Shown in pieces: positions 27,427 through 36,808 of a DNA stretch of 64,000 bases; positions within the stretch are counted from its first letter, which is position 1, and each line of letters begins with the position of its first letter. The DNA lies in NCBI GenBank assembly GCA_934555895.1, contig CAKTFH010000004.1, positions 39,878 through 103,877 of the forward strand, written 5' to 3'. Made by a program: the position numbers and the translations under genes. Below the pieces are notes generated by a model. The model saw nothing but the letters and a program-made list of their open reading frames with translations. It ran no database searches and was not told the DNA's origin. Origin of the DNA: an uncultured Muribaculaceae bacterium. GTDB taxonomy: Bacteria > Bacteroidota > Bacteroidia > Bacteroidales > Muribaculaceae.

Positions 27427-29001
27427 ATGATTAACCCAAGCGAGATTTCAGAAGTTTTAAAACAGCAGCTTGAGAGCGTGAACCGCTCGGTGGCTTTCGA
27501 AGAAACCGGCACTGTGCTCGAGGTGGGCGACGGTGTGGCTCATGTCTATGGCCTCGACAATGTGTGCGCCAACGAGCTTGTGGAGTTTGAAAACGGAGTG
27601 AAGGGCGTGGCCCTCAACCTTGAGGAGAGCAACGTGGGCGTGATATTGCTCAACGATGTCGACAAGGTGACCGAGAACATGTCGGTGCGCCGCACAGGCG
27701 AGATCGCCTCCATCCCCGTTGGCGAGGGAGTATTCGGCCGAGTGATAAACATCCTCGGCGAGCCCATCGACGGCCGCGGTCCCATCGAGGGCGAGCGCAT
27801 TCTGCTGCCCCTGGAGCGCAAGGCTCCCGGCGTGATTTTCCGTCAGCCGGTGAACCAGCCTCTGCAGACCGGTATCAAGGCCGTCGACTCGATGGTGCCC
27901 ATAGGCCGTGGCCAGCGTGAGCTCATCATCGGCGACCGTCAGATAGGCAAGACCGCCATCGCCATCGACACCATCATCAACCAGCGCAAGAATTTCGAGG
28001 AGGGCAAGCCCGTCTACTGCATCTACGTGGCCATCGGTCAGAAGGCCTCGTCGGTAGCCGCCACCGTGGAGACACTCCGCCGTCACGGCGCCCTCGATTA
28101 TACATGCGTAGTGGCAGCCACGGCATCCGACTCGGCAGCCATGCGCTACTATTCGCCCTTCGCAGGCGTGGCAATCGGTGAGTATATCCGCGACACCGGC
28201 CGCGACGCCCTCATCATCTACGACGACCTTTCGAAGCAGGCCGTGGCCTACCGCGAAATCTCGCTTATCCTCAAGCGCCCCTCGGGTCGCGAGGCATATC
28301 CCGGCGATATCTTCTACCTGCACTCGCGCCTTCTGGAGCGTGCAGCCAAAATAATCGACAACCAGGAGGTGGCATCGAGCATGAACGACCTTCCCGCGGC
28401 TCTCAAGCCCATGGTGAAAGGCGGCGGCTCGCTCACCGCGCTCCCCATCATCGAGACCCAGGCAGGCGATGTGTCGGCCTACATCCCCACCAACGTGATT
28501 TCAATCACCGACGGCCAGATTTACCTTGAGACAGCGCTCTTCAACCGCGGTATCCGTCCCGCCATCAACGTAGGTATCTCGGTGAGCCGTGTGGGCGGCA
28601 ACGCCCAGATCAAGTCGATGAAGAAAGTGGCCGGTACGCTGAAAATCGACCAGGCACAGTTCCGCGAACTCGAGTCGTTCACCAAATTCGGCGGCGACAT
28701 CGACCCTGTGACCGCACGTGTCATCGACCGCGGCCGCAAGAACGAGCGTCTGCTCATCCAGCCCCAGTATAAACCCTGGCCGGTGGAGGACGAGGTAGCC
28801 GTAATCTACTGCGGCGTGCACGGCCTCCTGAGCAACGTGCCCGTGGAGAAAGTGGCCGAGTTCGAGGAGGGTCTTCTGCAGCTGCTGCATGCCAAGCATC
28901 AGGCCGATGTGCTCGATGTAATCGGCCAGGGCAAGCTCACCGACGACTGCACCGCCAAGCTCACCGCAGCCGCAGCCGAAGTGGCTGCCCGCTACGCCTG
29001 A
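27427..29001 (+). CDS. atpA: F1F0 ATP synthase subunit alpha
   Basis: A 524-residue non-catalytic nucleotide-binding subunit. Walker A is GDRQIGKT. The arginine finger is in [16 protein letters not shown], and the ATP-synthase signature [14 protein letters not shown] is complete. The N-terminal delta-binding helix is [14 protein letters not shown]. All features needed for function are present. Confidence 0.97.
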   Translation: MINPSEISEVLKQQLESVNRSVAFEETGTVLEVGDGVAHVYGLDNVCANELVEFENGVKGVALNLEESNVGVILLNDVDKVTENMSVRRTGEIASIPVGEGVFGRVINILGEPIDGRGPIEGERILLPLERKAPGVIFRQPVNQPLQTGIKAVDSMVPIGRGQRELIIGDRQIGKTAIAIDTIINQRKNFEEGKPVYCIYVAIGQKASSVAATVETLRRHGALDYTCVVAATASDSAAMRYYSPFAGVAIGEYIRDTGRDALIIYDDLSKQAVAYREISLILKRPSGREAYPGDIFYLHSRLLERAAKIIDNQEVASSMNDLPAALKPMVKGGGSLTALPIIETQAGDVSAYIPTNVISITDGQIYLETALFNRGIRPAINVGISVSRVGGNAQIKSMKKVAGTLKIDQAQFRELESFTKFGGDIDPVTARVIDRGRKNERLLIQPQYKPWPVEDEVAVIYCGVHGLLSNVPVEKVAEFEEGLLQLLHAKHQADVLDVIGQGKLTDDCTAKLTAAAAEVAARYA

Positions 29002-29059
29002 CACAGGCCCGCTCTCTCCATAACATCCAAAACGGAATATATCATTATCACATCTTTGA

Positions 29060-29941
29060 ATGGCAACACTTAGAGAATTAAAGGGACGCATCGGCTCAGT
29101 GGCGTCGTCGGAGAAAATCACCGGCGCCATGAAGATGATTTCTTCGGCCAAGATGCACAAGGCAGAGCTCGCCCTGAAGCAGCTCCGCCCGTTCCGCGAC
29201 CAGATTGAGACCATCATAGCCAATCTGCTCAGCTCCGACGCCACATTCTCGTCGCCGCTCATGACGGCCCGTCACGTGGAGCATATCGCGATTGTGACAT
29301 GGGGTTCCGACGACGGTCTCTGTGGTGCCTACAACGTGAATATCTTCAAGCAGCTCCTCTCGCAGATCGGAAGGCTCCGCGAATCGCTCGGCGACAGCGT
29401 CAAGATAACCGTGATACCCGTGGGAGCCAAGATGGCCAAGGCCGCAGCCAAGCTCTCGCTCGAGGGTGTGGATGTGGAGGTGCCCGAGGGTGTCGACTCG
29501 AAGAGCACCGAGACCTCGGTGCGCGACTTCACATGGCATCTGCGCGACGCGTTCCTTTCGGGGAAATTCGATCGTGTAGATATGCTCTACATGTCGTTCA
29601 AGAGCGTGAGCCGTCAGCGTGTGGAGCATCAGCAGCTTCTCCCCGTGGTGCCCGAGGCATTCTCTTCGACCATGGAGAAGGCCACAGGCAAGCCCTATCT
29701 GTTCGAGCCTTCGGCCGAGGTGATATTCACGCGCATTCTGCCCATGTACCTACTGTCGATGGTGCAGGATGTTTTCACCGAAAACCGCGCGAGCGAGCAG
29801 GCCGCCCGAGTGATGGCCATGCAGAGCGCCAACGACAACGCCAAGAAGCTCTATGATGAGCTTCATCTCGAATACAATAAGCTGCGTCAGCAGGCTATCA
29901 CCACCGAGCTTCTCGACATCCTCGGCGGCCAGGTGCGCTGA
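29060..29941 (+). CDS. atpG: F1F0 ATP synthase subunit gamma
   Basis: The 293-residue central rotor shaft. The N-terminal helix (ATLRELKGRIGSVASSEKIT) and the C-terminal helix ending LLDILGGQVR form the coiled coil inside F1. The gamma signature is recognisable near the end (NDNAKKLYDELHLEYNKLRQ). It is the last atp gene; nuoI starts 91 bases later. The spacer has small GC-rich dyads but no T-run and no TAnnTTTG element. Confidence 0.95.
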   Translation: MATLRELKGRIGSVASSEKITGAMKMISSAKMHKAELALKQLRPFRDQIETIIANLLSSDATFSSPLMTARHVEHIAIVTWGSDDGLCGAYNVNIFKQLLSQIGRLRESLGDSVKITVIPVGAKMAKAAAKLSLEGVDVEVPEGVDSKSTETSVRDFTWHLRDAFLSGKFDRVDMLYMSFKSVSRQRVEHQQLLPVVPEAFSSTMEKATGKPYLFEPSAEVIFTRILPMYLLSMVQDVFTENRASEQAARVMAMQSANDNAKKLYDELHLEYNKLRQQAITTELLDILGGQVR

Positions 29942-30032
29942 TGCGGCATGAACCCTTGCGTCGTGCCGGCAGTTCCGGTCCTTCGGCGCGCAAAACGATT
30001 AAAAGCAAATTTCTACATTTTAAAACAATAAA

Positions 30033-30767
30033 ATGGGTAGTGTAAAAGAATATTTCTCATCCTTAGGGAAAGGCGTGGCAAGCCTTGTGAAGGGACTCGA
30101 AGTCACCGGCAAGGAGTTCATCACCCCTAAGATTACGGAAAATTACCCCGAAGACCGCGATGTGAAGGAATTCGCGGCTCCGCGCTTCCGTGCCGTGCTT
30201 GAGCTCATCTATGATGAGGAGGGCAACCACAAATGCATCGCCTGCGGCACCTGCGAGCGCAACTGTCCCAACGGCACCATCACCGTGCAGACCAAGATGG
30301 TGGACACCTGGGACGGCAAAAAGAAAAAGAAGCTCGACCGCTACATCTACGACCTGGGCAGCTGCACCTTCTGTCAGCTGTGTGCCACCACATGTCCCAC
30401 GCATGCGCTGCGGTTCAGCAACGATTTCGAGCAGGCCGTGTTCACCCGCTCCAAGCTGGTGAAGCAGCTCAATTACCTGCCCGAAAAGCCCGAGCCCGAC
30501 CCCACTCCCGAGCAGATAGCCAAATTCGAGGAAGAGAAGAAGCGCAAGGCCGAGGCAGCAGCTGCTGCAGCAGCCGCCGCTCCAGCCGCCAAGGAAGCCG
30601 CACCCGCCATCGAGCTCGACGAGAAGGCCAAGAAGGCCCTTGCCGCCGCAGCCGGCGACCCCGAGAAGCAGGCGCGCATCAGAGCCGCCCTCGAGCAGGC
30701 AGCCCGCCTAAAAGCTGCAAAGGCCGCCGCAGCAGCCAACAACAATACCAAAGAAACAAAAAAATAA
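30033..30767 (+). CDS. nuoI: NADH-quinone oxidoreductase subunit I with an Ala/Lys-rich tail
   Basis: A 244-residue ferredoxin-type subunit holding clusters N6a and N6b. The ligand motifs are CIACGTCERNCP (about 69-80) and CTFCQLCATTCP (about 112-123). The conserved core ends near residue 150. The last ~85 residues are low in complexity, made of Ala, Lys and Glu, with KKALAAAAGDPEKQARIRAA recognisable. NuoI is usually 150-180 residues, so this is a real extension, in frame and ending at TAA. It restarts the nuo genes after the atp block and is 9 bases before nuoJ. Confidence 0.95.
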   Translation: MGSVKEYFSSLGKGVASLVKGLEVTGKEFITPKITENYPEDRDVKEFAAPRFRAVLELIYDEEGNHKCIACGTCERNCPNGTITVQTKMVDTWDGKKKKKLDRYIYDLGSCTFCQLCATTCPTHALRFSNDFEQAVFTRSKLVKQLNYLPEKPEPDPTPEQIAKFEEEKKRKAEAAAAAAAAAPAAKEAAPAIELDEKAKKALAAAAGDPEKQARIRAALEQAARLKAAKAAAAANNNTKETKK

Positions 30768-30776
30768 TATCATCAT

Positions 30777-31289
30777 ATGGAATCAGTAGGAAGTATCATC
30801 GTTTACGCGATAATCACCCTGACGATTATCGTCTGCTCGGTGCTTGCTGTCACCACACGCAAGATTCTGCGTGCGGCCACTTACTTGCTGTTCGCCCTCT
30901 TTGCCACCGCCGCTCTATATTTTAAGCTCGACTACGAGTTTCTCGGAGCCGTGCAGATAGCGGTCTATGCCGGCGGCATAGTGGTCCTGTTCGTGTTCTC
31001 AATCCTTCTCACGAGCAAGCCGGGTGACAACAGCGCACGCCTCGCCTCGAGGAAGCGCGCTCTGGGTCTGGCGGGCGCCCTGGCCATGTTTGCCGTGGCC
31101 GCATGGTCGCTCTTCAGCCGCGTGGAGTTTCTCACCGCCACTCCTTCGGGCGACAACCCCGTGATGCAGCAGATCGGAGCCGCTCTCATGGGCACAGGCC
31201 ACGGCGAGTATCTTCTCCCGTTCGAGGCCATCAGTGTGCTGCTGCTGGCATGTATCATCGGCGGTGTAGTAATCGCCCGCAAACGTTAA
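30777..31289 (+). CDS. nuoJ: NADH-quinone oxidoreductase subunit J
   Basis: A 170-residue membrane subunit with about five helices. The third helix contains the family signature AVQIAVYAGGIVVLFVF (about 58-74), which includes the pi-bulge region coupled to quinone reduction. The length is normal. It is followed by nuoK after 21 bases. Confidence 0.95.
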   Translation: MESVGSIIVYAIITLTIIVCSVLAVTTRKILRAATYLLFALFATAALYFKLDYEFLGAVQIAVYAGGIVVLFVFSILLTSKPGDNSARLASRKRALGLAGALAMFAVAAWSLFSRVEFLTATPSGDNPVMQQIGAALMGTGHGEYLLPFEAISVLLLACIIGGVVIARKR

Positions 31290-31310
31290 ACCCTCTCACA
31301 CTGAATAGTT

Positions 31311-31622
31311 ATGGAACTTACTCTGATATGGTATCTTATCCCGAGCCTCATCATGTTCTGCTGCGGTGTGTACGGTTTCGTGACACGGCGCAACATGATT
31401 GCCATGCTCATCTCGCTTGAGCTTATGCTCAATGCAGTAGACATGAATTTCGCCCTCTTCAACCGTTTCCTCTTCCCCGGAGAGATGGAGGGCATGTTCT
31501 TCACCCTTTTCGCCATAGCCCTGGCAGCGGCCGAAACGGCCCTGGCCATCGCCATCATCATCAATGTGTTCCGCGTGTCGGAGAACATCGATGTGCGCGA
31601 TGTAAACAAAATGAAACATTAA
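31311..31622 (+). CDS. nuoK: NADH-quinone oxidoreductase subunit K
   Basis: A 103-residue, three-helix membrane subunit homologous to MrpC. The conserved Glu residues of the proton path are visible in SLELMLNAVDMNF and in the third helix ALAAAETALAIAI. It lies 15 bases before nuoL. Confidence 0.95.
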   Translation: MELTLIWYLIPSLIMFCCGVYGFVTRRNMIAMLISLELMLNAVDMNFALFNRFLFPGEMEGMFFTLFAIALAAAETALAIAIIINVFRVSENIDVRDVNKMKH

Positions 31623-31637
31623 AGCCAAAGCGCCGAT

Positions 31638-33665
31638 ATGCAACCTGTAATACCTATTATCATTCTTGCCCTGCCGCTGACCATGTTTTTGGTTCTCGGC
31701 CTCTTCGGCCATAAGATGAGCCACAAGCTGTCGGGCATTCTGGGCACCGCGGGTATGGGCACCACAATGGTGCTGGCCTACATAGTGTCATTCACATATT
31801 TCTTTTCGGGCAATCCCGATTTCATCGACGCCGAAACCCACACACGCCTCCAGGCTGTGATCTTCAACCAGGACTGGCTGGCGTTCACACCCCAGCTGGT
31901 GATTCGTCTGGGCTTCCTGCTCGACCCCATCTCGGCATTGCTGCTCGTGGTCATCACCACCATCTCGTTCATGGTGCACCTCTACAGCAACGGCTACATG
32001 CGCGACCATCACGGCGTGTGGGAGAAAGGCTTCCAGCGTTTCTACGCTTTCCTTTCGCTCTTCAGCTTCTCGATGCTCGGCCTCGTGGTGGCCACTAACA
32101 TTTTCCAGATGTATATCTTCTGGGAGCTCGTGGGAGCATCGTCGTATCTCCTCATCGGATTCTACTACACCAAGCCCTCGGCGGTGTCGGCCTCGAAGAA
32201 GGCTTTCATCGTGACCCGCTTCGCCGACCTCGGCTTCCTCATCGGGATCCTCATCCTTTCCTACTACACCGGCACGTTCAACTTCACCGACCTCACCTCG
32301 GTGCCTGTGACCGATGGTGTGTATGAAATCTCAGAGAACACCGCAGCAAACATCAAAAACATCTTCGCCACCTCGGCCGCTCCGGTGTTCATGGGCGGTT
32401 CGGTGCTCACCTGGGCCCTGGTGCTCATCTTCATGGGCGGCATGGGTAAATCGGCCATGATGCCTCTGCACATCTGGCTTCCCGACGCCATGGAGGGTCC
32501 AACCCCTGTGTCGGCCCTCATCCACGCCGCCACAATGGTTGTGGCCGGTGTCTATCTGGTGGCCCGTCTGTTCCCGCTCTACCTCATGGAGGAGATGTCG
32601 CTCCATATCATAGTTGTAGTGGGTGCCCTCACGGCATTCTACGCCGCCATGGTTGCCTGCACGCAGATTGATATCAAGCGTGTGCTCGCCTTCTCCACCA
32701 TCTCGCAGATTGCGTTCATGATGGTGTCGCTCGGTGTGGCACGCCCAGAGTTCCATCACGGTCTCGGCTACATGGCTTCGATGTTCCATCTGTTCACTCA
32801 CGCCATGTTCAAGGCGCTGCTCTTCCTCTGCGCCGGTGCGCTTATCCATGCCATCGGCTCCAACGACTATACCGCCATGCACGGCCTGCGCAAGTATATG
32901 CCTATAACTCATATCACCTTCCTGGTGGGCTGCCTCGCCATCGCCGGCATCATTCCCTTCGCTGGTTTCTTCTCGAAGGATGAAATCCTCACGGCCACCA
33001 TGGGCCACTCCATGTTCTGGTATGTGTGGATGAGCCTCGTGGCAGGTCTCACGGCATTCTACATGTTCCGTCTCTACTACCTCATCTTCTGGTGGAAGGA
33101 GCACAAGGTGCCCGAAGGACATCACGCTCCCAAAGACCAGCCCTGGACTATGACACTGCCTTTGGTGATTCTGGCCTGCATCTCGGTTGTGGCCGGCTTC
33201 GTGCCCATGGGCAACCTCGTGACATGGAACGGACATGAAATGTTCGACCACGTGGACCTCTTCACCAATCTCCGCGCCCTCGACTGGAGCGTGGCCTCGA
33301 TCAGCCTCGCGGTGGCCATCATCGCCATCATCATCGCCACGGTGATGTACCGCAAGGAGAACCCGCTGCCCGAAAAGATGAAGAATCTGCTTCCCAACCT
33401 CTGGCGCTGGTGCCACCACCGCTTCTACTGGGACGAGCTCTATATGTTCATCACCCACAAGATTATCTTCGGCTGCATAAGCAAGCCCATCGCATGGTTC
33501 GACCGTCATGTGGTCGACGGCGCAATGAACGGTCTGGCTTTGGTCACCAACAAGGTGTCGTACGCCATCCGCGGCCTGCAGTCGGGCAATGTTCAGACCT
33601 ATGTGTGGATTTACCTCATAGGCGCGCTCCTGCTCGGAGGCATCACGGCAATCTGTCTCATCTAA
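31638..33665 (+). CDS. nuoL: NADH-quinone oxidoreductase subunit L
   Basis: The 675-residue distal proton pump, an Mrp-type antiporter homologue. The pump core is shown by FWELVGASSYLLIGFYY and PLHIWLPDAMEGPTPVSAL. HxxTHAxFKALLF-type residues are present in FHLFTHAMFKALLFLCAGA. The C-terminal part carries the lateral helix that runs along NuoM and NuoN. The length is normal. Confidence 0.96.
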   Translation: MQPVIPIIILALPLTMFLVLGLFGHKMSHKLSGILGTAGMGTTMVLAYIVSFTYFFSGNPDFIDAETHTRLQAVIFNQDWLAFTPQLVIRLGFLLDPISALLLVVITTISFMVHLYSNGYMRDHHGVWEKGFQRFYAFLSLFSFSMLGLVVATNIFQMYIFWELVGASSYLLIGFYYTKPSAVSASKKAFIVTRFADLGFLIGILILSYYTGTFNFTDLTSVPVTDGVYEISENTAANIKNIFATSAAPVFMGGSVLTWALVLIFMGGMGKSAMMPLHIWLPDAMEGPTPVSALIHAATMVVAGVYLVARLFPLYLMEEMSLHIIVVVGALTAFYAAMVACTQIDIKRVLAFSTISQIAFMMVSLGVARPEFHHGLGYMASMFHLFTHAMFKALLFLCAGALIHAIGSNDYTAMHGLRKYMPITHITFLVGCLAIAGIIPFAGFFSKDEILTATMGHSMFWYVWMSLVAGLTAFYMFRLYYLIFWWKEHKVPEGHHAPKDQPWTMTLPLVILACISVVAGFVPMGNLVTWNGHEMFDHVDLFTNLRALDWSVASISLAVAIIAIIIATVMYRKENPLPEKMKNLLPNLWRWCHHRFYWDELYMFITHKIIFGCISKPIAWFDRHVVDGAMNGLALVTNKVSYAIRGLQSGNVQTYVWIYLIGALLLGGITAICLI

Positions 33666-33720
33666 TGCCCCGCATCGCTATCAAACAGAAAAATCACAGT
33701 CAAAATATAGCAACACAGAG

Positions 33721-35226
33721 ATGTTTTCAAATATACTGATTTACTTCGTGATAGTCCCGCTGCTGATGCTTGGGGGATTCGCGCTTTGCCGCTCTGAGAA
33801 GGCTGTGCGCACGGTAGCCGTGACAGGCTCCGTGGTGCTCCTGGCGCTCTCGGCATGGCTTCTGATTGACTACCTGGCACAGCGTGCCGCCGGCAACACC
33901 GCCGAGATGCTCTACACGGGCAGCTGGATGTGGTTCGCTCCGCTCAACATTCACCTCGCCGTGGGTGTCGACGGTGTGTCTATCGCCATGATACTTCTCT
34001 CTTCCATCATAGTCTTCGCAGGTTCGTTCGCTTCATGGAAAATCGACAACATGCGCCATTTCTTCATGTGGCTTCTGCTGCTGAGCACCGGCGTGTTCGG
34101 TTTCTTCATCAGCATCGACCTCTTCACCATGTTCATGTTCTATGAGGTGGCCCTCATCCCCATGTATCTGCTCATCGGGCAGTGGGGCACAGGCCGCAAG
34201 GAATATTCGGCCATGAAGCTCACACTGATGCTCATGGGCGGCTCGGCTTTCCTGATGCTCAGCCTCATCGGCATCTACTACCACTCGGCTCCCGAAGGCG
34301 GCCAGCTCACCTGGAACCTTCTGGAAATCGCCCAGAACGACTCCATCAGCCGCGGCTGGCAGTATTTCCTCTTCCCCATGTGTTTTGTGGGCTTCGGCGT
34401 GCTCGGCGCCATGTTCCCCTTCCACACATGGAGCCCCGACGGTCATGCCTGTGCCCCCACGGCGGTGTCGATGCTCCACGCCGGCGTGCTTATGAAACTC
34501 GGCGGTTACGGCTGTTTCCGCGTGGCCATGTACCTGATGCCCACCGCAGCTCAGGATCTCGCCTGGATTTTCCTTATCCTCACCGGCATCTCGGTGGTCT
34601 ACGGTGCCTTCTCGGCATGCGTGCAGACCGACCTCAAATACATCAACGCATACTCTTCAGTGTCGCACTGCGGCATGGTGCTCTTCGCCATATTGATGAT
34701 CAACACCACCGCGCTCACCGGCGCCATCATGCAGATGCTCTCACACGGTCTGATGACGGCCCTCTTCTTCGCTCTCATCGGTATGATTTACGGCCGCACA
34801 CACACACGTGACATCCGTCTGATGGGCGGCCTGATGAAAATCATGCCCTTCCTCGGCGTCTGCTACGTGATAGCCGGTATGGCGTCGCTCGGTCTTCCAG
34901 GTCTGAGCGGTTTCGTGGCCGAGATGACCATTTTCGTGGGTTCGTTCGAGCACAGCGACATGTTCCACCGTGTGTTCACCATTCTGGCCTGCTCGTCGAT
35001 TGTGATTACCGCCGTGTATATCCTCCGCGTTGTGGGCAAGCTGCTCTTTGGCCCGGTTCAGGACGAGCATCATCTCTCGCTTACCGATGCCACATGGTGG
35101 GAGCGTCTGTCGGCCATCACACTCATCGTGTGCGTGGCAGCCATCGGTTGCTTCCCCAACTTCTTCGAGAGTCTTATCCGTTTCACCTTCAACCCGGAAA
35201 TTTTCCGGGCAATCGGCCTGAACTAA
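33721..35226 (+). CDS. nuoM: NADH-quinone oxidoreductase subunit M
   Basis: A 501-residue antiporter-like proton pump. The key Glu is in FYEVALIPMYLLIG, the pump-site Lys/His region in FPFHTWSPDGHACAPTAVSM, and a helix with LKYINAYSSVSHCGMVL follows. About 14 helices are expected. The 55-base gap from nuoL has no terminator. Confidence 0.96.
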   Translation: MFSNILIYFVIVPLLMLGGFALCRSEKAVRTVAVTGSVVLLALSAWLLIDYLAQRAAGNTAEMLYTGSWMWFAPLNIHLAVGVDGVSIAMILLSSIIVFAGSFASWKIDNMRHFFMWLLLLSTGVFGFFISIDLFTMFMFYEVALIPMYLLIGQWGTGRKEYSAMKLTLMLMGGSAFLMLSLIGIYYHSAPEGGQLTWNLLEIAQNDSISRGWQYFLFPMCFVGFGVLGAMFPFHTWSPDGHACAPTAVSMLHAGVLMKLGGYGCFRVAMYLMPTAAQDLAWIFLILTGISVVYGAFSACVQTDLKYINAYSSVSHCGMVLFAILMINTTALTGAIMQMLSHGLMTALFFALIGMIYGRTHTRDIRLMGGLMKIMPFLGVCYVIAGMASLGLPGLSGFVAEMTIFVGSFEHSDMFHRVFTILACSSIVITAVYILRVVGKLLFGPVQDEHHLSLTDATWWERLSAITLIVCVAAIGCFPNFFESLIRFTFNPEIFRAIGLN

Positions 35227-35260
35227 TCTTCGTAACCGAATATCCCAATCATAAAGCAAA

Positions 35261-36727
35261 ATGGATTATTCACAGTTTCTTGCAATGCGACAGGAGATAG
35301 CGCTTCTGATAGTGTTCCTGTTGGTGTTCCTTTACGACACGTTCATGCCCCGCAAGGCGCAGAATGCCACCGCGGGCTTCACCACCATACTCTTCCTCCT
35401 TTTCACCGTGTGGAGCTTCATCTGGGGCAACACGGGCAATGTGGACGCCTTTACAGGCATGTATTCCACTTCACCGGCCTGCTCGATGATAAAGAACATA
35501 CTCAACGTGGGTGTGCTCATCGTGCTGATACAGTCAACCCGCTGGGCTAACGGCGAGTTCATGATCATGCGCCGCGGCGAGTTTTACGAGCTTCTGCTCG
35601 TGACGCTCTTCGGCATGTATCTCATGATTTCGGGCCGTCACTTCCTGCTCTTCCTCATCGGTCTCGAGTCTGCTTCCCTGCCTCTGGCAGCCATGGTGGC
35701 CTTCGACAAGAACCGTTACGAGAGCCATGAGGCAGCCATCAAGTACATGCTCACCGCAGTGTTCTCGTCGGCTATCTTCATGATGGGCCTCAGTCTGGTC
35801 TACGGCCTTGCAGGTTCGCTCTACTTCAACGATATCGCGCTTCAGCTCGGTTCCGGCCTCAATGTGACGCTTATCGTGGCTCTGGCCTTCGTAATTGCAG
35901 GTATCGGCTTCAAGCTTTCGCTCGTGCCTTTCCACCTCTGGACCGCCGATGTATATCAGGGTGCTCCCACTTCGGTTACATCCTATCTTTCGGTTATCTC
36001 GAAAGGCGCGGCTGCCTTCGCGTTCCTGGTGGTGCTTGTGCAGTGCTTCGGTCAGTTCTACTCTTCGATATGGGAGTGGATGCTCTACGCGCTCATCATA
36101 GCCACAATCACTATAGGTAATCTCTTCGCAATCCGCCAGAAGAACATGAAGCGCTTCCTCGCGTTCTCGTCGATTTCGCAGGCCGGCTACATCATGCTCG
36201 GCATTGTCGGCTGCAACGAGGCAGGCCTGACAGCCATGATGTTCTACATCCTTGTCTACATATTCTCGAACCTCGCCGCTTTCGGTGTGATAGGAGCTAT
36301 CGAGAACCAGACCGGCAAGGTGGAGATGACCGACTACAACGGTCTGTCGCGCACCAATCCCTGGCTGGCATGCGGCATGATGCTCGCAATGTTCTCCCTC
36401 GCCGGTATTCCTCCGTTCGCCGGATTTTTCAGCAAGTTCTTCATCTTCACTGCGGCAATCAGCCAGGGCAGCATCGCCATCTATGTGCTCGTGCTCATAG
36501 CGCTCATCAACACCATCGTGTCGCTCTACTACTATTTGCTTGTGGTGAAGGCTATGTACATCTCGCCTGAGGAACCGCAGATAGCCACCTTCCGTTCGGC
36601 ATGCACCGAGCGTGTGGGCCTCTGGCTCACTGTTGGCGGCATCATCGTGCTCGGCATCGTAAGCTTCTTCTACGACACTATCGCCTGCGCCACCGGCGCA
36701 TCGGACCTCTTCGCCTTCGTAGGCTGA
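35261..36727 (+). CDS. nuoN: NADH-quinone oxidoreductase subunit N
   Basis: The 488-residue third antiporter-like pump. The signatures LFLIGLESASLPLAAMVAF, FHLWTADVYQGAPTSVTSYL and KRFLAFSSISQAGYIMLG are present. It ends the 18-kb nuo-atp operon. A strong bidirectional hairpin follows directly. No nuoE, nuoF or nuoG lies in the window. Confidence 0.96.
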   Translation: MDYSQFLAMRQEIALLIVFLLVFLYDTFMPRKAQNATAGFTTILFLLFTVWSFIWGNTGNVDAFTGMYSTSPACSMIKNILNVGVLIVLIQSTRWANGEFMIMRRGEFYELLLVTLFGMYLMISGRHFLLFLIGLESASLPLAAMVAFDKNRYESHEAAIKYMLTAVFSSAIFMMGLSLVYGLAGSLYFNDIALQLGSGLNVTLIVALAFVIAGIGFKLSLVPFHLWTADVYQGAPTSVTSYLSVISKGAAAFAFLVVLVQCFGQFYSSIWEWMLYALIIATITIGNLFAIRQKNMKRFLAFSSISQAGYIMLGIVGCNEAGLTAMMFYILVYIFSNLAAFGVIGAIENQTGKVEMTDYNGLSRTNPWLACGMMLAMFSLAGIPPFAGFFSKFFIFTAAISQGSIAIYVLVLIALINTIVSLYYYLLVVKAMYISPEEPQIATFRSACTERVGLWLTVGGIIVLGIVSFFYDTIACATGASDLFAFVG

Positions 36728-36746
36728 GAAGTGACATAACAAAATC

Positions 36747-36793
36747 TCAGGCCCCCGGTAAGCGATTCGCTTACCGGGGGCCTGATGTTTTGT
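36747..36793. terminator. Bidirectional terminator between nuoN and uvrA
   Basis: An 18-bp perfect stem runs from 36747-36764 to 36768-36785, with a 3-base loop. It has A-rich sequence on the left and TGTTTTGTT on the right, so it can stop both convergent transcripts. Confidence 0.85.
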
Positions 36794-36808
36794 TGATAGG
36801 AATACCTG

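Noticed and set aside
29942..30032. Terminator or new promoter between atpG and nuoI
   Set aside because: Only short GC-rich dyads without a T-run are present, and TACATTTT lacks the final G of the -7 element.
32331..33509. 392-codon minus-strand frame opposite nuoL (and a 402-codon one opposite nuoN, 35534-36742)
   Set aside because: Mirror frames of conserved membrane proteins; hydrophobic codons read backwards give His/Glu-rich nonsense proteins.
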